Assembly (NCBI GenBank): GCA_016124795.1
Contig: WGNB01000024.1
Location: 1-64,000, forward strand
DNA from: Rhodopseudomonas sp.
Lineage (GTDB): Bacteria; Pseudomonadota; Alphaproteobacteria; Rhizobiales; Xanthobacteraceae
DNA length: 64,000 nt
Direction of reading: 5' to 3'
In this document: piece after piece, positions 27,777-36,467 of the stretch
Layout of the letters: each line of letters opens with the position of its first letter
Numbering within the stretch: position 1 is the first letter of the stretch
Notes under the pieces: generated by a model
What the model saw: the letters and a program-made list of their open reading frames with translations, nothing else
What the model was told of the DNA's origin: nothing
Database searches by the model: none
Translations under genes and position numbers: made by a program

Positions 27777-28372
27777 GACTATCCTCCCTAGGACTATTGT
27801 CTTTATTTATTATAATCACCGAGGGACACCACGCTTCTGCGCATTTGACCATCGGCACAAGACTTGTTTGCGTCTCGTTAATAAGCTTATGCGGGGAAGT
27901 TGATCGCTAGCAAGACAGAAGAATTTGATCGGGCATTATTTTTGCTGCGAACATTACAAAAAGTTTAGCTGACCGGTTTTAGAAGCAACCCGTCGGCGCA
28001 GAACGAGGGAGCAAGACTTTCGTCTAAAGCTATACTCTAACATTCTGATATAATTAAACAGACCGGACCCACTATCGGCGGGCCCGCAAACCGGAGGCGT
28101 TGCCGTTATTTATATGCCGCCTGAAAAGACCCACGTCGGCATCAGCGGTCAGCTTCCTGCTTGCCGCCCGACTGCCAGCTTACCGATTTATAATGCGGCA
28201 TTGCCGTCGCGCACCGCTATGTTGCGGGCAACTTATTGCGCCGCATCACAGCCGCCTAGCGGCCGCCACAAAGCCATGACCCCGTGTCGCAATAACCCGG
28301 CGCCCGCGCGCCCCAAGACGCTATGACGCCAGCAGGCCCCGGGCCTCGCGCCGTCCAAAACAGGAGCCGCCC
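27777..28372. other. 596-base AT-rich intergenic region between divergent genes
   Basis: No convincing gene is seen: the longest plus-strand frame (28114-28326) has no ribosome site and a low-complexity product. The half nearest the Liv genes (27790-28060) is clearly more AT-rich than the rest of the window, with several TATAAT-like stretches (for example near 27812 and 28046) that could serve promoters in both directions. The ribosome site of the binding-protein gene lies at its left edge and that of the BacA-like transporter (AGGAG) at its right edge. Confidence 0.6.
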
Positions 28373-30118
28373 TTGAGAGGCATCATTTCAACGCTCGCCA
28401 CCGTCTGGCGAATTGCCAGTCCCTATTTCCGATCCGAAGACCGCTGGCGTGGCGGCGCGCTGCTGGTGGCGGTGATCGCCATCGAACTGTCGATCGTCGG
28501 CATTACCGTTCTGCTCAATAGCTGGAACGCCAAGTTCTATAATGCACTGCAAGACAAGAACTGGAACGCCTTCATCTATCAGCTCGGTTATTTCTGCGTG
28601 CTGGCCGGCGTGTTTATTCTGATCGCGGTCTATCAGCTCTATCTCAACCAGTGGCTCCAGATCCGCTGGCGGCGCTGGCTGACCAAGCGCTATCTCGATC
28701 ACTGGCTGGCCGACGCCAACCACTACCGCATGCAGCTGCTCGGCGACGCCGCCGACAACCCGGACCAGCGCATCGCCGACGACGTCCGCTCCTTCATCGA
28801 ACTGACGCTCAATATCGGCCTGCAACTGCTCAACTCCTGCGTCACCTTGCTGTCGTTCATGGTCATCCTGTGGGGCCTGTCATCGACCGCGCCACTGCGT
28901 CTGTTCGGCACCGACCTCAACATCCCCGGTTATCTGCTGTGGGCCGCCTTGCTTTATGCGGTGGTGGGCACCGGGCTCACGCACCTGATCGGCCGCAAGC
29001 TGATCCCGTTGAATTTCCAGCAGCAGCGCTACGAAGCGGACTTTCGTTTCGGGCTGATGCGGGTGCGGGAAAACGCCGAACAGATCGCGTTGCTGGCCGG
29101 CGAACCGGCCGAACGCCAGCGGTTGATGGATCGGTTCAACAATGTCGTCGCCAACTGGATGGCGATCATGTCGCGGCAGAAGAAGCTGACCTTCTTCACC
29201 GCCGGTTACGGCCAGGCGTCGTCGGTGTTTCCCTTCATCATGGTGAGCCCGGCTTATTTCGCCGGCGCGATCCAGCTCGGCGGCCTGATGCAGACCGCAA
29301 ATGCCTTCGGCCAGGTGCAGGGCGCGCTATCGGTCTTCATCAACATCTATCGCAGCCTGGCGGAATGGCAGGCGGTCATCGAACGTCTCGACGGCTTCGA
29401 CCGCTCGGTCGCCGCCGGACGGGACGCGGCGAAAACCGCCGGCTCGATCGCGGTGACGCCGAGCGCCGCCGCCGCCGTCACCTTCAATGACCTCGTGGTG
29501 CAATTGCCCAATGGCGAGCCGCTGGTGAACATCGCCGACATCTCGATTGCCGCCGGCGGCAACGTGCTGGTCTCCGGCCCGTCCGGCTCGGGCAAGTCGA
29601 CGCTGTTCCGGGCGCTCGCCGGGATCTGGCCTTACGGCTCCGGCAGCGTCACCGTGCCGAAGGGCGCCAGAATGATGATGCTGCCGCAACGGCCGTATTT
29701 TCCGATCGCGCCGCTTGGCCTTGCCGTCGCCTACCCGGCCGAGGCGGGCACTTTCGACAACACGAAAATCGCCGAGCTGATCGCCGCCGTTGGCCTGCCG
29801 GCGCTGGCCGCGCGAATCGACGACGAGGAACACTGGAACCGGATGCTGTCGCTCGGCGAACAGCAGCGGCTCGGCATTGCCCGCGCCATCCTGCTGGCGC
29901 CGGATTATCTGTTCCTCGACGAAGCCACCGCCTCGCTCGACGAAGCGGCCGAGGAGAACGTCTACCGGCTTTTGGCCGAACGCCTGCCGCAGACGACCGT
30001 GATCTCGATCGGCCATCGCTCAACGCTGGCTGCGTTCCACGACCGCCGGCTGACGCTCAACCGCGAAGGCGATCGGGCCTGGCTGCGCGATGGCGGCCCG
30101 GCGCAGGCGGCGGAATAA
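28373..30118 (+). CDS. BacA/SbmA-related ABC transporter, fused permease and ATPase
   Basis: A 581-residue protein combining an SbmA/BacA-type membrane domain (about residues 1-340, six helices, with LLNSWNAKFYNALQDKNWNAF as the family's marker) with a cytoplasmic ATPase: Walker A GPSGSGKST at 402-410, signature LSLGEQQRLGIARAIL, Walker B YLFLDEATASLDE. This is the architecture of E. coli YddA and of Bradyrhizobium BclA, which imports antimicrobial peptides including plant NCR peptides. Start is TTG 28373, nine bases after AGGAG. The substrate may be a peptide, vitamin B12 or long-chain fatty acid. No operon partner. Confidence 0.87.
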   Translation: MRGIISTLATVWRIASPYFRSEDRWRGGALLVAVIAIELSIVGITVLLNSWNAKFYNALQDKNWNAFIYQLGYFCVLAGVFILIAVYQLYLNQWLQIRWRRWLTKRYLDHWLADANHYRMQLLGDAADNPDQRIADDVRSFIELTLNIGLQLLNSCVTLLSFMVILWGLSSTAPLRLFGTDLNIPGYLLWAALLYAVVGTGLTHLIGRKLIPLNFQQQRYEADFRFGLMRVRENAEQIALLAGEPAERQRLMDRFNNVVANWMAIMSRQKKLTFFTAGYGQASSVFPFIMVSPAYFAGAIQLGGLMQTANAFGQVQGALSVFINIYRSLAEWQAVIERLDGFDRSVAAGRDAAKTAGSIAVTPSAAAAVTFNDLVVQLPNGEPLVNIADISIAAGGNVLVSGPSGSGKSTLFRALAGIWPYGSGSVTVPKGARMMMLPQRPYFPIAPLGLAVAYPAEAGTFDNTKIAELIAAVGLPALAARIDDEEHWNRMLSLGEQQRLGIARAILLAPDYLFLDEATASLDEAAEENVYRLLAERLPQTTVISIGHRSTLAAFHDRRLTLNREGDRAWLRDGGPAQAAE

Positions 30119-30642
30119 GCGGCGATCCAGCCCGAATCGGCGACCCCGGCCGGCCCTCGCGACTCATCCGTCGAGGGCGGCCGGTCTGCCGCCGCGCCAG
30201 ACCGCGATGCGCATACCGACCGCCGACGTTGAGCCGCAGCGGAACGGCGGACCCGACCAACAAACTCTTCGCAACGATGGGGCTCAATTGACTGGGGCCT
30301 ACGCATCGGCCGCGCGGGCCTGACACCGACCACCGATGCGGACAGCACGTCGGCATCGCCCCGCTCGCCCGGCGGTCCAGGTCGTTGCCGCAGCCAACCT
30401 GCCCTTGGTCCAGGGACGCTTTCCGTCGGATTTTGACCGGGTCTTTGTTTTGGGCTTCGCGCCGGTCCTCGGCCTTGCCGTCGACCCGATCCTGGCTTGT
30501 CGCCCTTAATGACCGGGCTTGTTTGCCGCCTTTGACGGCGCCCTCTGAGAGCCCACCCCTAAACGCAATCAGGCGGCGGTCCCTTTTGGGAACCGCCGCC
30601 CGTTGCAGCCGAAGAGGCAGTAATCGGCTTAGACCTTAGGTC
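30119..30642. other. 524-base region without a recognised gene
   Basis: GC-rich spacer between the convergent BacA-like transporter and the outer-membrane protein gene. Short open frames are present on both strands but have no ribosome sites, no recognisable motifs and Arg-rich products. The only structured element noticed is the hairpin at 30572-30600. Confidence 0.5.
30572..30600 (-). terminator. hairpin terminator after the outer-membrane protein gene
   Basis: On the minus strand GGCGGCGGTTCCC, loop AAAA, GGGACCGCCGCC forms a stem of 12 pairs with one bulged base. It is 42 bases past the stop of the gene. Only a short T-rich stretch (TGATTGCGTTT) follows, so termination may be partial. 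Confidence 0.6.
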
Positions 30643-31500
30643 CTACTTGAGGGCCGAGAAGGTGGTGTCGAACTTGAGGGTGGCGACGAAAGCATCCTTA
30701 CAGATGTTCGAACCGGCGCCGACCGACGGGGTCGAGGTGCACTGAGCGGCAGTCGACGAAGCGTTGGTGTCGTAGTAACGCAGGTCGAGGGTCATCGCCT
30801 TGTAGTTGAACGCGATGCCGATGTTGTACTGCGTGTAGTCGGCGAAGTTGACGCCAGCCGCCTTCAGGCCGCTGCCGTAGGTCTGACGGCCGATTTCACC
30901 CGAGATCGTGCTGGTGATGCCCCAGGGCATGAACTGCGGCAGGGTAACCGCGGCGCCGCCCGAGTAGTAGGTCGCCGAAACGCCCGAGTTGCCGAAGTTG
31001 TCGCCGGTGTAGACCGAACCGCTGAGGGTCAACCAGTCGGTGACCTTGTACGACGGCTTGGCGTAGAACTCGCCGTAGCTGATGCTGCTGCTGGCCTTGA
31101 CCGGCGAAGTGGCGGCCGGACCCGGATAGGCGTAGTAGACGTAGCCCAAATCCAAGCCGAACTTCTCGTACGACAGGCGGGCGCCGACGCTGTTGTCGAA
31201 TTCAGCATTGGCGAAGCCCGAGTACAGGCTCGAACCCCAGACGCCAGCGTACAAGGTCAGCCACGGAGCGGCGGTGTAGTCGAGTTCGAAGTAGCCCTGA
31301 ACGGCCGGCTGCTTGTTCGACTGCGAGATGCCGCGCAGGATGTAGTCGCTGGTGAAAGCGGTGCCGAAGGCGATGTCCCACGGCGACGGAGCCGGAGCCG
31401 GAGCCTTGGTGTAAGCCTTGACCGGCATGTCGGCCGCGAAGGCCGGCGCAGCAGCGGTAACCGCCAGCGCTGCAACAACGGAGAGAACGATTTTTTTCAT
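30643..31500 (-). CDS. outer-membrane protein, Gcw_chp (TIGR02001) type
   Basis: A 285-residue beta-barrel-like protein. The signal peptide is MKKIVLSVVAALAVTAAAPAFA. A short Pro/Ala linker leads to the family's marker WDIAFGTAFTSDYILRGISQSN, followed by alternating amphipathic strands rich in Tyr, Gly and Ser (for example LGYVYYAYPG, TLDLRYYDTNAS). The function of the family is unknown; porin-like behaviour is possible. Codon choice is strongly biased, suggesting high expression. A 570-base upstream spacer presumably holds its promoter. Confidence 0.83.
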   Translation of the reverse strand: MKKIVLSVVAALAVTAAAPAFAADMPVKAYTKAPAPAPSPWDIAFGTAFTSDYILRGISQSNKQPAVQGYFELDYTAAPWLTLYAGVWGSSLYSGFANAEFDNSVGARLSYEKFGLDLGYVYYAYPGPAATSPVKASSSISYGEFYAKPSYKVTDWLTLSGSVYTGDNFGNSGVSATYYSGGAAVTLPQFMPWGITSTISGEIGRQTYGSGLKAAGVNFADYTQYNIGIAFNYKAMTLDLRYYDTNASSTAAQCTSTPSVGAGSNICKDAFVATLKFDTTFSALK

Positions 31501-32071
31501 AGGACCCTGCCCCTTTTCATTTCGATCGACTTGCTGCCGATACCTAAAATAGCTCGCCTCTTGTGTACTTCAGTTTCCAAGCCCGGCCCTGGCTGCGATC
31601 GACCCGTACACAAAAGGGCTCGCATTAGGTCTTGATTTACATCGCCTACAACCGTTTCCAGCAAGCCAAAAACATCATCAAGTGCCGCCTTTTTAGGCGT
31701 TTAGCGCCTGTTGTCACAGAATGTGGGGTACTGTTGCGTCGATGTCACAATTTTCCGGACGAAACGTGGTGAGCAAAGCCGGAATGTCACCGTCAAACGG
31801 GGAAAACTCACGCATTCGACCGATCCGTTAGCGGTATCGAATGCGCGGCGCGCCGATCGGCGCACAGCCGATTCTACCGCGCCGCCGTCCTGGAACCGGT
31901 GCCAATCGGGCGTGGCGCTCACGCTCGGAACAGTCGCACCTTACCGCGGACGACACCGACCGCTGCCGTCCGCCCCCCAAAATACCGCCGCCAAACGACA
32001 AAGGGTCCCAAGCGGGACCCTTTGCGCATCTCATGACACGTTTGCAGCGGCGGGCGGACGCCCGCCGGACC
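31501..32071. other. 571-base intergenic region, probable regulatory leader
   Basis: No gene is supported here. Left part: promoter and leader of the outer-membrane protein gene, relatively AT-rich. Near 31690-31710 a small hairpin AGGCG-TTTA-GCGCCT is visible. The element TGTCAC recurs three times (around 31713, 31743 and 31785) and may be a protein-binding site. At the right end is the terminator hairpin at 32000-32023. Confidence 0.45.
32000..32023 (-). terminator. terminator hairpin after the ketopantoate reductase-like gene
   Basis: Perfect 10-base stem AAAGGGTCCC (32000-32009) and GGGACCCTTT (32014-32023), loop of four. On the minus strand it ends in TTTGTCGTTT. It lies 48 bases after the stop. 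Confidence 0.7.
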
Positions 32072-33142
32072 TCAGGCCGCCGCCTTCTTGCGGTTCTTGT
32101 CGAGCAGTTCGTCGACCAGCGCCACGCCGGCATCGATCGCCGGATGGCTCAGGCCCTTCTGCTTGGCGATCAACTGCACCAGCTTGTCGGCGCGTTCGAT
32201 GTTCGGCGCGCCGTTGAACAAGGCGCGGGCGGCCGACGCCGGCCGCGACAGGCTTTCCGCCGCCGCCGCGTATTTCTCGAACGGCACCAGGTCGGACGGC
32301 GCGGCCCCGAGTTTGACGCAGAGGTCGAACACGAAGTTATAGACCGAGCGCGACTCCTCGATGTTGGTATGGACCGCTTCCTTGGCGGTGCGCATGCCGT
32401 CCTTGGTGATGCAGCGGTAGTTGCCGGCCAGCAGCATCGACCACTTGGCCAGCGGCACGAAGATCGAATCGAACACCTTCAGCTTGACCGGCAGTTCGAT
32501 CTTGCCTTCCGGTGCATCGAAGCGAGCGGCTTCGACATCCTTCTCGAGCTGCTTGAGGATCGCGGTGTCGGAATCGCTGTCGAAGCGGGCGCATTTGAAA
32601 TTGGTCGGCAGCGTCACCAGCAACTCATTGGCCTTGCCGTCCGGCGGACGAATCGCCTGCGGGTCCGGGCTGTTGAGCGTGATTTTCGTCGGGTCGAATG
32701 AATCCCAGACCGAGGCGTCGGTGTAGGCGGCCTTCAGCGGCTCATAATCGAGGCCGGGGATGCGCTTGATGTAAGGCAGCGGCGGCATGTTCATGATCGA
32801 CATGCACGGCACCTTCGACTTGCCGACGGCATCGAGCAGCTGGCGCACGCCCTCGGAGCGATATTGCGGCTCCTGCATGCACAGGCCGATCAGGTCATAG
32901 TCGCCCGGATTGACGCCGGTGGCGGGTCCCGCGGTCACCTTGCCCGGCAGCTTCGCCGATTCCAGCAGCACCGGGTCCTTGCGACCGCGTACCGGCAGCG
33001 TCACCTTGAAACCTTCGGCGTTGATCAGATCGGCTTCGGCCGGCAGGCAGACCAGATGGATCGAATGACCGCCGAACAGCAGCTTCGAGGCCAGCAACGA
33101 CCCGTAGGATGCACCCATCAAAAGAATTTTCTGTGCTGGCAT
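32072..33142 (-). CDS. ketopantoate reductase (ApbA/PanE)-like protein
   Basis: A 356-residue protein. The N terminus is a dinucleotide-binding fold of ApbA/PanE type (KILLMGASYGSLLASKLLFGGHSIHLVC); note GASYGS in place of the usual GxGxxG. Further on come VPCMSIMNMPPLPYIKRIPG and VPLAKWSMLLAGNYRCIT, the latter in the position of the conserved Lys/Asn region of the reductase. Length is greater than PanE (about 300). A role in pantothenate synthesis is not established. ATG at 33142 follows AGGGAG; the frame is open for 16 more codons upstream. Confidence 0.65.
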   Translation of the reverse strand: MPAQKILLMGASYGSLLASKLLFGGHSIHLVCLPAEADLINAEGFKVTLPVRGRKDPVLLESAKLPGKVTAGPATGVNPGDYDLIGLCMQEPQYRSEGVRQLLDAVGKSKVPCMSIMNMPPLPYIKRIPGLDYEPLKAAYTDASVWDSFDPTKITLNSPDPQAIRPPDGKANELLVTLPTNFKCARFDSDSDTAILKQLEKDVEAARFDAPEGKIELPVKLKVFDSIFVPLAKWSMLLAGNYRCITKDGMRTAKEAVHTNIEESRSVYNFVFDLCVKLGAAPSDLVPFEKYAAAAESLSRPASAARALFNGAPNIERADKLVQLIAKQKGLSHPAIDAGVALVDELLDKNRKKAAA

Positions 33143-33259
33143 TGTTTCTTGCTCCCTATCGCTTAATCGCGGAAACGCGCGCAATTTCATATGAGGTCCG
33201 GCCCGGACGGGCGCCGTCCCGCCATGCTAGGCGTCCAGGTCAGACGATGCAATTGGGGC

Positions 33260-34270
33260 CTAGCGGCGTTCGCTTTCCGCGGCAACCAGCGTCCGGCGGC
33301 GGCGTGGAACCAGCGCGAGCAAGGCGCGCCCGAACGGCGCGATGAACTCGCCGGTGACGGTATGAATGCCCGGTTGAACCGGCTCGACGCCGAAGCTGAG
33401 CTTCTCGCGGCGGCTGGCCGGAACATACAGGGTGCCGAACAGCCAGTCCCATATCGCGAGACAACTGCCGAGGTTCTTGTTGAAGTGAACCGGGTTGGTC
33501 GAGTGGTGGACCTGATGATGCGCCGGGCTGATGAACAGCCGCCCGAGCACGCCGCGGAACGAGATCCACATGTGCGAATGCTGCAGGTGGACATAAGCGT
33601 AGATGAACACCACCAGGATCACGTTATTGCCGGACAGAACATATTGGTGACTGGCATCGCCGAACAGATAGGCCGCCACGCCGTTGGTCAGCGCGGCGAC
33701 GACCGCCAGAATCTGGCCGAAGGTCCAGCTGTCCAGCGGATGCACCCGGAACGCCGTCAATGGCGTCAGCACTTCCGCGGTATGGTGCACCTTGTGCAGT
33801 TCCCACAGCACCGGCACCCGATGCTTGAGGTAATGATCGAGCCAGTAACCGAACTCGTAGGCCAGGAACAGCATCGCCGTGATGCAGGAACGCGAAACGA
33901 ATTCCGGCAATGACGACGGCGTCGGCGGGCCGAACAGCGCCACCAGACCCTGGACCACGCCATTGGTGAGGAACTGATAGGACACCGCCGCCATGCCGAA
34001 GATCACGGCATAGAGAAAGGTGTTGAACAGGAAATAGCCGAAATCGGCGACGGTCGAGGCGCTGCGCCAAATGCGCCGCGGAAACAGCGCCCGCGCCAAA
34101 ACGCGCAACCGGACGCGGCGGCCCTTATGCCAGCGCGGCACCGCCAGAACGCCAATGGCAACGATCAGCGCGAAGCCGAGCGAAGTGAGCGAGAAGGATG
34201 AGCCGGCCGACAGCAGCACATGTGTCAGGCGATAGAAATTGCCGACCAGACCTTGCCAAACAAGCTCCAC
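33260..34270 (-). CDS. sterol desaturase/fatty acid hydroxylase family protein
   Basis: A 336-residue membrane protein with several helices and the histidine clusters that bind the di-iron centre of this family: HKVHH, HLQHSH and HHQVHH, plus DHYLKH earlier. It probably hydroxylates or desaturates a lipid. I prefer the GTG at 34270 because a purine-rich AGGCAGGGGG lies before it; an earlier GTG (34288) is possible. In Hyphomicrobiales such enzymes are often involved in membrane-lipid or hopanoid-linked modifications, but no substrate can be inferred. Confidence 0.85.
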   Translation of the reverse strand: MELVWQGLVGNFYRLTHVLLSAGSSFSLTSLGFALIVAIGVLAVPRWHKGRRVRLRVLARALFPRRIWRSASTVADFGYFLFNTFLYAVIFGMAAVSYQFLTNGVVQGLVALFGPPTPSSLPEFVSRSCITAMLFLAYEFGYWLDHYLKHRVPVLWELHKVHHTAEVLTPLTAFRVHPLDSWTFGQILAVVAALTNGVAAYLFGDASHQYVLSGNNVILVVFIYAYVHLQHSHMWISFRGVLGRLFISPAHHQVHHSTNPVHFNKNLGSCLAIWDWLFGTLYVPASRREKLSFGVEPVQPGIHTVTGEFIAPFGRALLALVPRRRRTLVAAESERR

Positions 34271-34579
34271 GCACGCCCCCTGCCTCACCCGAGGAAGCGC
34301 TACCGTAGCGGCGGCGACGTAAGCAAAGGTTTACGGCCAGCCGCGGATTCAGGGTTACCCGCGGGTTAACGCGACACGCCGGCGGCCGGTGCTGACGAAA
34401 GTCGGGCCAGAAGCCGAAAACCGAACTACCCGAGAACCGAAGCGTCAGTGAATGAAGCGCCGAAGACCCAGAGCGCCGAGGACCAAAACGCACAACAACG
34501 GGCGGTCCCCTTCCGGCGACCGCCCGCCTTTTATCTCGCGCCGTCGGGTCCGTTCCCCGGACCTCGCCGCCGGACCCGC
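34271..34579. other. spacer of about 310 bases, with a hairpin
   Basis: Spacer between two minus-strand genes. It contains the hairpin CGGGCGGTC (34499-34507) and GACCGCCCG (34518-34526), ten-base loop, followed on the plus strand by CCTTTTA and bordered on the minus strand by AAAAGG; probably the terminator of the lysine-rich protein gene, or bidirectional. No gene is supported. Confidence 0.5.
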
Positions 34580-34912
34580 CTAGTTGCCGTCGTCGGTCTT
34601 GCCGCCGAACAGGCCGCCGAAAGTCGGCATCACCGAACCCGATCCCATCGGGGGCGGAACCGGCGCGGGCGCCGGAGCTGGCATCGCCGGCTTCTTTGCA
34701 GGCTTCTTTGCAGGTTTCTTGGCCGGCTTCTTCGCCGATTTCATTGCCGGCGGCTTCGCCGCGGCCTTGGCCTTTTTCTTGGCGACCTTCTTCTTGGCTG
34801 CCTTTTTGGTCTTCTTCAGTCCCTTCTTTTTCGACAGGACCGACTTTTTCGCCTTCTTGGCCTTTTTCGATTTCTTCTTGGATTTCGCCGCCGTCTTCCG
34901 CTTCTTCGCCAT
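34580..34912 (-). CDS. lysine-rich histone H1-like protein
   Basis: A 110-residue protein whose first 80 residues are nearly all Lys and Ala, including four consecutive KKPA repeats (about 60-76). This resembles the C-terminal domain of eukaryotic histone H1 and bacterial Lys/Ala-rich nucleoid proteins. It then turns abruptly to Pro/Ala and ends in a short Gly/Phe segment (VMPTFGGLFGGKTDDGN). Probably DNA- or RNA-binding. Start at ATG 34912 with GGAGGG seven bases upstream; the frame extends 25 codons further without a ribosome site. Composition is extreme but the strong ribosome site supports a real gene. Confidence 0.75.
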   Translation of the reverse strand: MAKKRKTAAKSKKKSKKAKKAKKSVLSKKKGLKKTKKAAKKKVAKKKAKAAAKPPAMKSAKKPAKKPAKKPAKKPAMPAPAPAPVPPPMGSGSVMPTFGGLFGGKTDDGN

Positions 34913-35147
34913 GATCGACCCTCCGGATCGGTTCAGAAAGATTGCCCCGTCAGGACCGCGGCCACGCGCCGCGATCCCGCGCCACACGCCTCACCCAAAC
35001 ACACGACAGACCTTGTCGAACAACACCTTCGTCGAACGACGTCATCCAGTAACCGCGTCGTCAAACAATCACGCCGACCGCGCGCCCGGCGCCTTCTCGA
35101 CTTCGCCCCGACCGGCAAGTCGTCAACAAGTCGCCAGCACCAAACGG

Positions 35148-36458
35148 CTAGGCGCCGAGACCCACGAGCGGGCCCGGCGTCGGACCGCCGGTCGCCCAGT
35201 CGATCAGCTCGACCGTATGGACAACGGGTGTGGCGGTGCCTGAAGCGATCTGGGTCATGCAGCCAATATTTCCGGCGGCGATCACGTCCGCTGCGAGCCG
35301 TTCAATGTTGGCGACCTTGCGGTCCCTGAGCCGGTTCGCGATTGCCGGCTGAAGAATGTTGTAAGTGCCCGCCGAGCCGCAACACAAATGATTCTCTGCG
35401 ATATCTTTGACGACAAACCCTAACTTGAAAAGTAAATCTTTCGGGGCATGCACCACCTTCTGACCGTGCTGCAATGAACAGGCCGCGTGATAGGCGACCG
35501 TCAGCCCCGGCACGGTCGCGACGGCCTTGAGTTCGAGCGTCGCCAGATACTCGCTGACGTCGCGCGCGAGGCTCGAGACCCGCTTGGCCTTGTCGGCATA
35601 AGCGGCGTCCTCACGCAGCATGAAGCCGTAGTCCTTGATCGTGGTGCCACAACCCGACACCGTGACCAGAATCGCGTCGACGCCCTCGCCTTCGATCTCG
35701 CGGGTCCAGGCATCGATGGTGTTTTTCGCCTGGGCCAGCGCCTGTTCCTCGCGCCCCATGTGATGCACCAGCGAGCCGCAGCAACCCTCGCCTTCGGCCA
35801 CCACGACTTCGATGCCGTGCCGGTTCAACAGCCGGATCGTCGCCTCGTTGGTCGACGCGCTGAGCACCGGACCGATGCAGCCGGCCAGCAAGGCGACCCG
35901 GCCACGCTTCACGCCCTCCGCCGGGAACACTTTGCGGCTGCCGTCGGACGGCGGCGCCGGCTTGCTGCGCGGCGTCAGCCGCAGCATCGCGGCGAGCCGC
36001 GTCAGACCGACGGCGTGCAGTACCGGCGCCAGGGGCCGCGCGAGCTTGCCCGCCACCACCGCGAGCCGGAACAGGCCGGGGTCGGTCAGCACACGGGCGA
36101 GCATGGCGCGGATCGCGCGGTCGGCGAGCGGGCGCTTGTAGGTCTTCTCGATATGATCGCGGGCGTGATCGACCAGGTGCATGTAATGCACGCCGGACGG
36201 ACAGGTCGTCATGCAGGACAGGCACGACAGGCAGCGGTCGACGTGCTTGACCACGTCCTTGCTGGCCGGCCGCTCCTGCTCCAGCATGTCCTTGATCAGG
36301 TAGATGCGGCCGCGCGGACTGTCGAGTTCGTCGCCGAGCAGAACGTAAGTCGGGCAGGTCGCGGTGCAGAATCCGCAATGCACGCAGGCGCGCAGAATCT
36401 TTTCCGATTCCGCGACTTGCGGGTCCATGAGCTGGGCGAGCGAGAAATTGGTTTGCAT
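35148..36458 (-). CDS. glcF: glycolate oxidase iron-sulfur subunit GlcF
   Basis: A 436-residue subunit that passes electrons from glycolate oxidation to the membrane. Two 4Fe-4S motifs are complete: Cys25/28/31/35 (CVHCGFCTATCP) and Cys76/79/82/86 (CLSCLSCMTTCP). Two cysteine-rich CCG modules follow (EGEGCCGSLVHHMG; ENHLCCGSAGTYNI). It starts 9 bases after glcE. Together with GlcD and GlcE it forms the glycolate dehydrogenase that makes glyoxylate. Confidence 0.95.
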   Translation of the reverse strand: MQTNFSLAQLMDPQVAESEKILRACVHCGFCTATCPTYVLLGDELDSPRGRIYLIKDMLEQERPASKDVVKHVDRCLSCLSCMTTCPSGVHYMHLVDHARDHIEKTYKRPLADRAIRAMLARVLTDPGLFRLAVVAGKLARPLAPVLHAVGLTRLAAMLRLTPRSKPAPPSDGSRKVFPAEGVKRGRVALLAGCIGPVLSASTNEATIRLLNRHGIEVVVAEGEGCCGSLVHHMGREEQALAQAKNTIDAWTREIEGEGVDAILVTVSGCGTTIKDYGFMLREDAAYADKAKRVSSLARDVSEYLATLELKAVATVPGLTVAYHAACSLQHGQKVVHAPKDLLFKLGFVVKDIAENHLCCGSAGTYNILQPAIANRLRDRKVANIERLAADVIAAGNIGCMTQIASGTATPVVHTVELIDWATGGPTPGPLVGLGA

Positions 36459-36467
36459 GACCGTTCT

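Noticed and set aside
28114..28326. 70-codon plus-strand frame in the AT-rich spacer
   Set aside because: No ribosome site, no motif and unusual composition.
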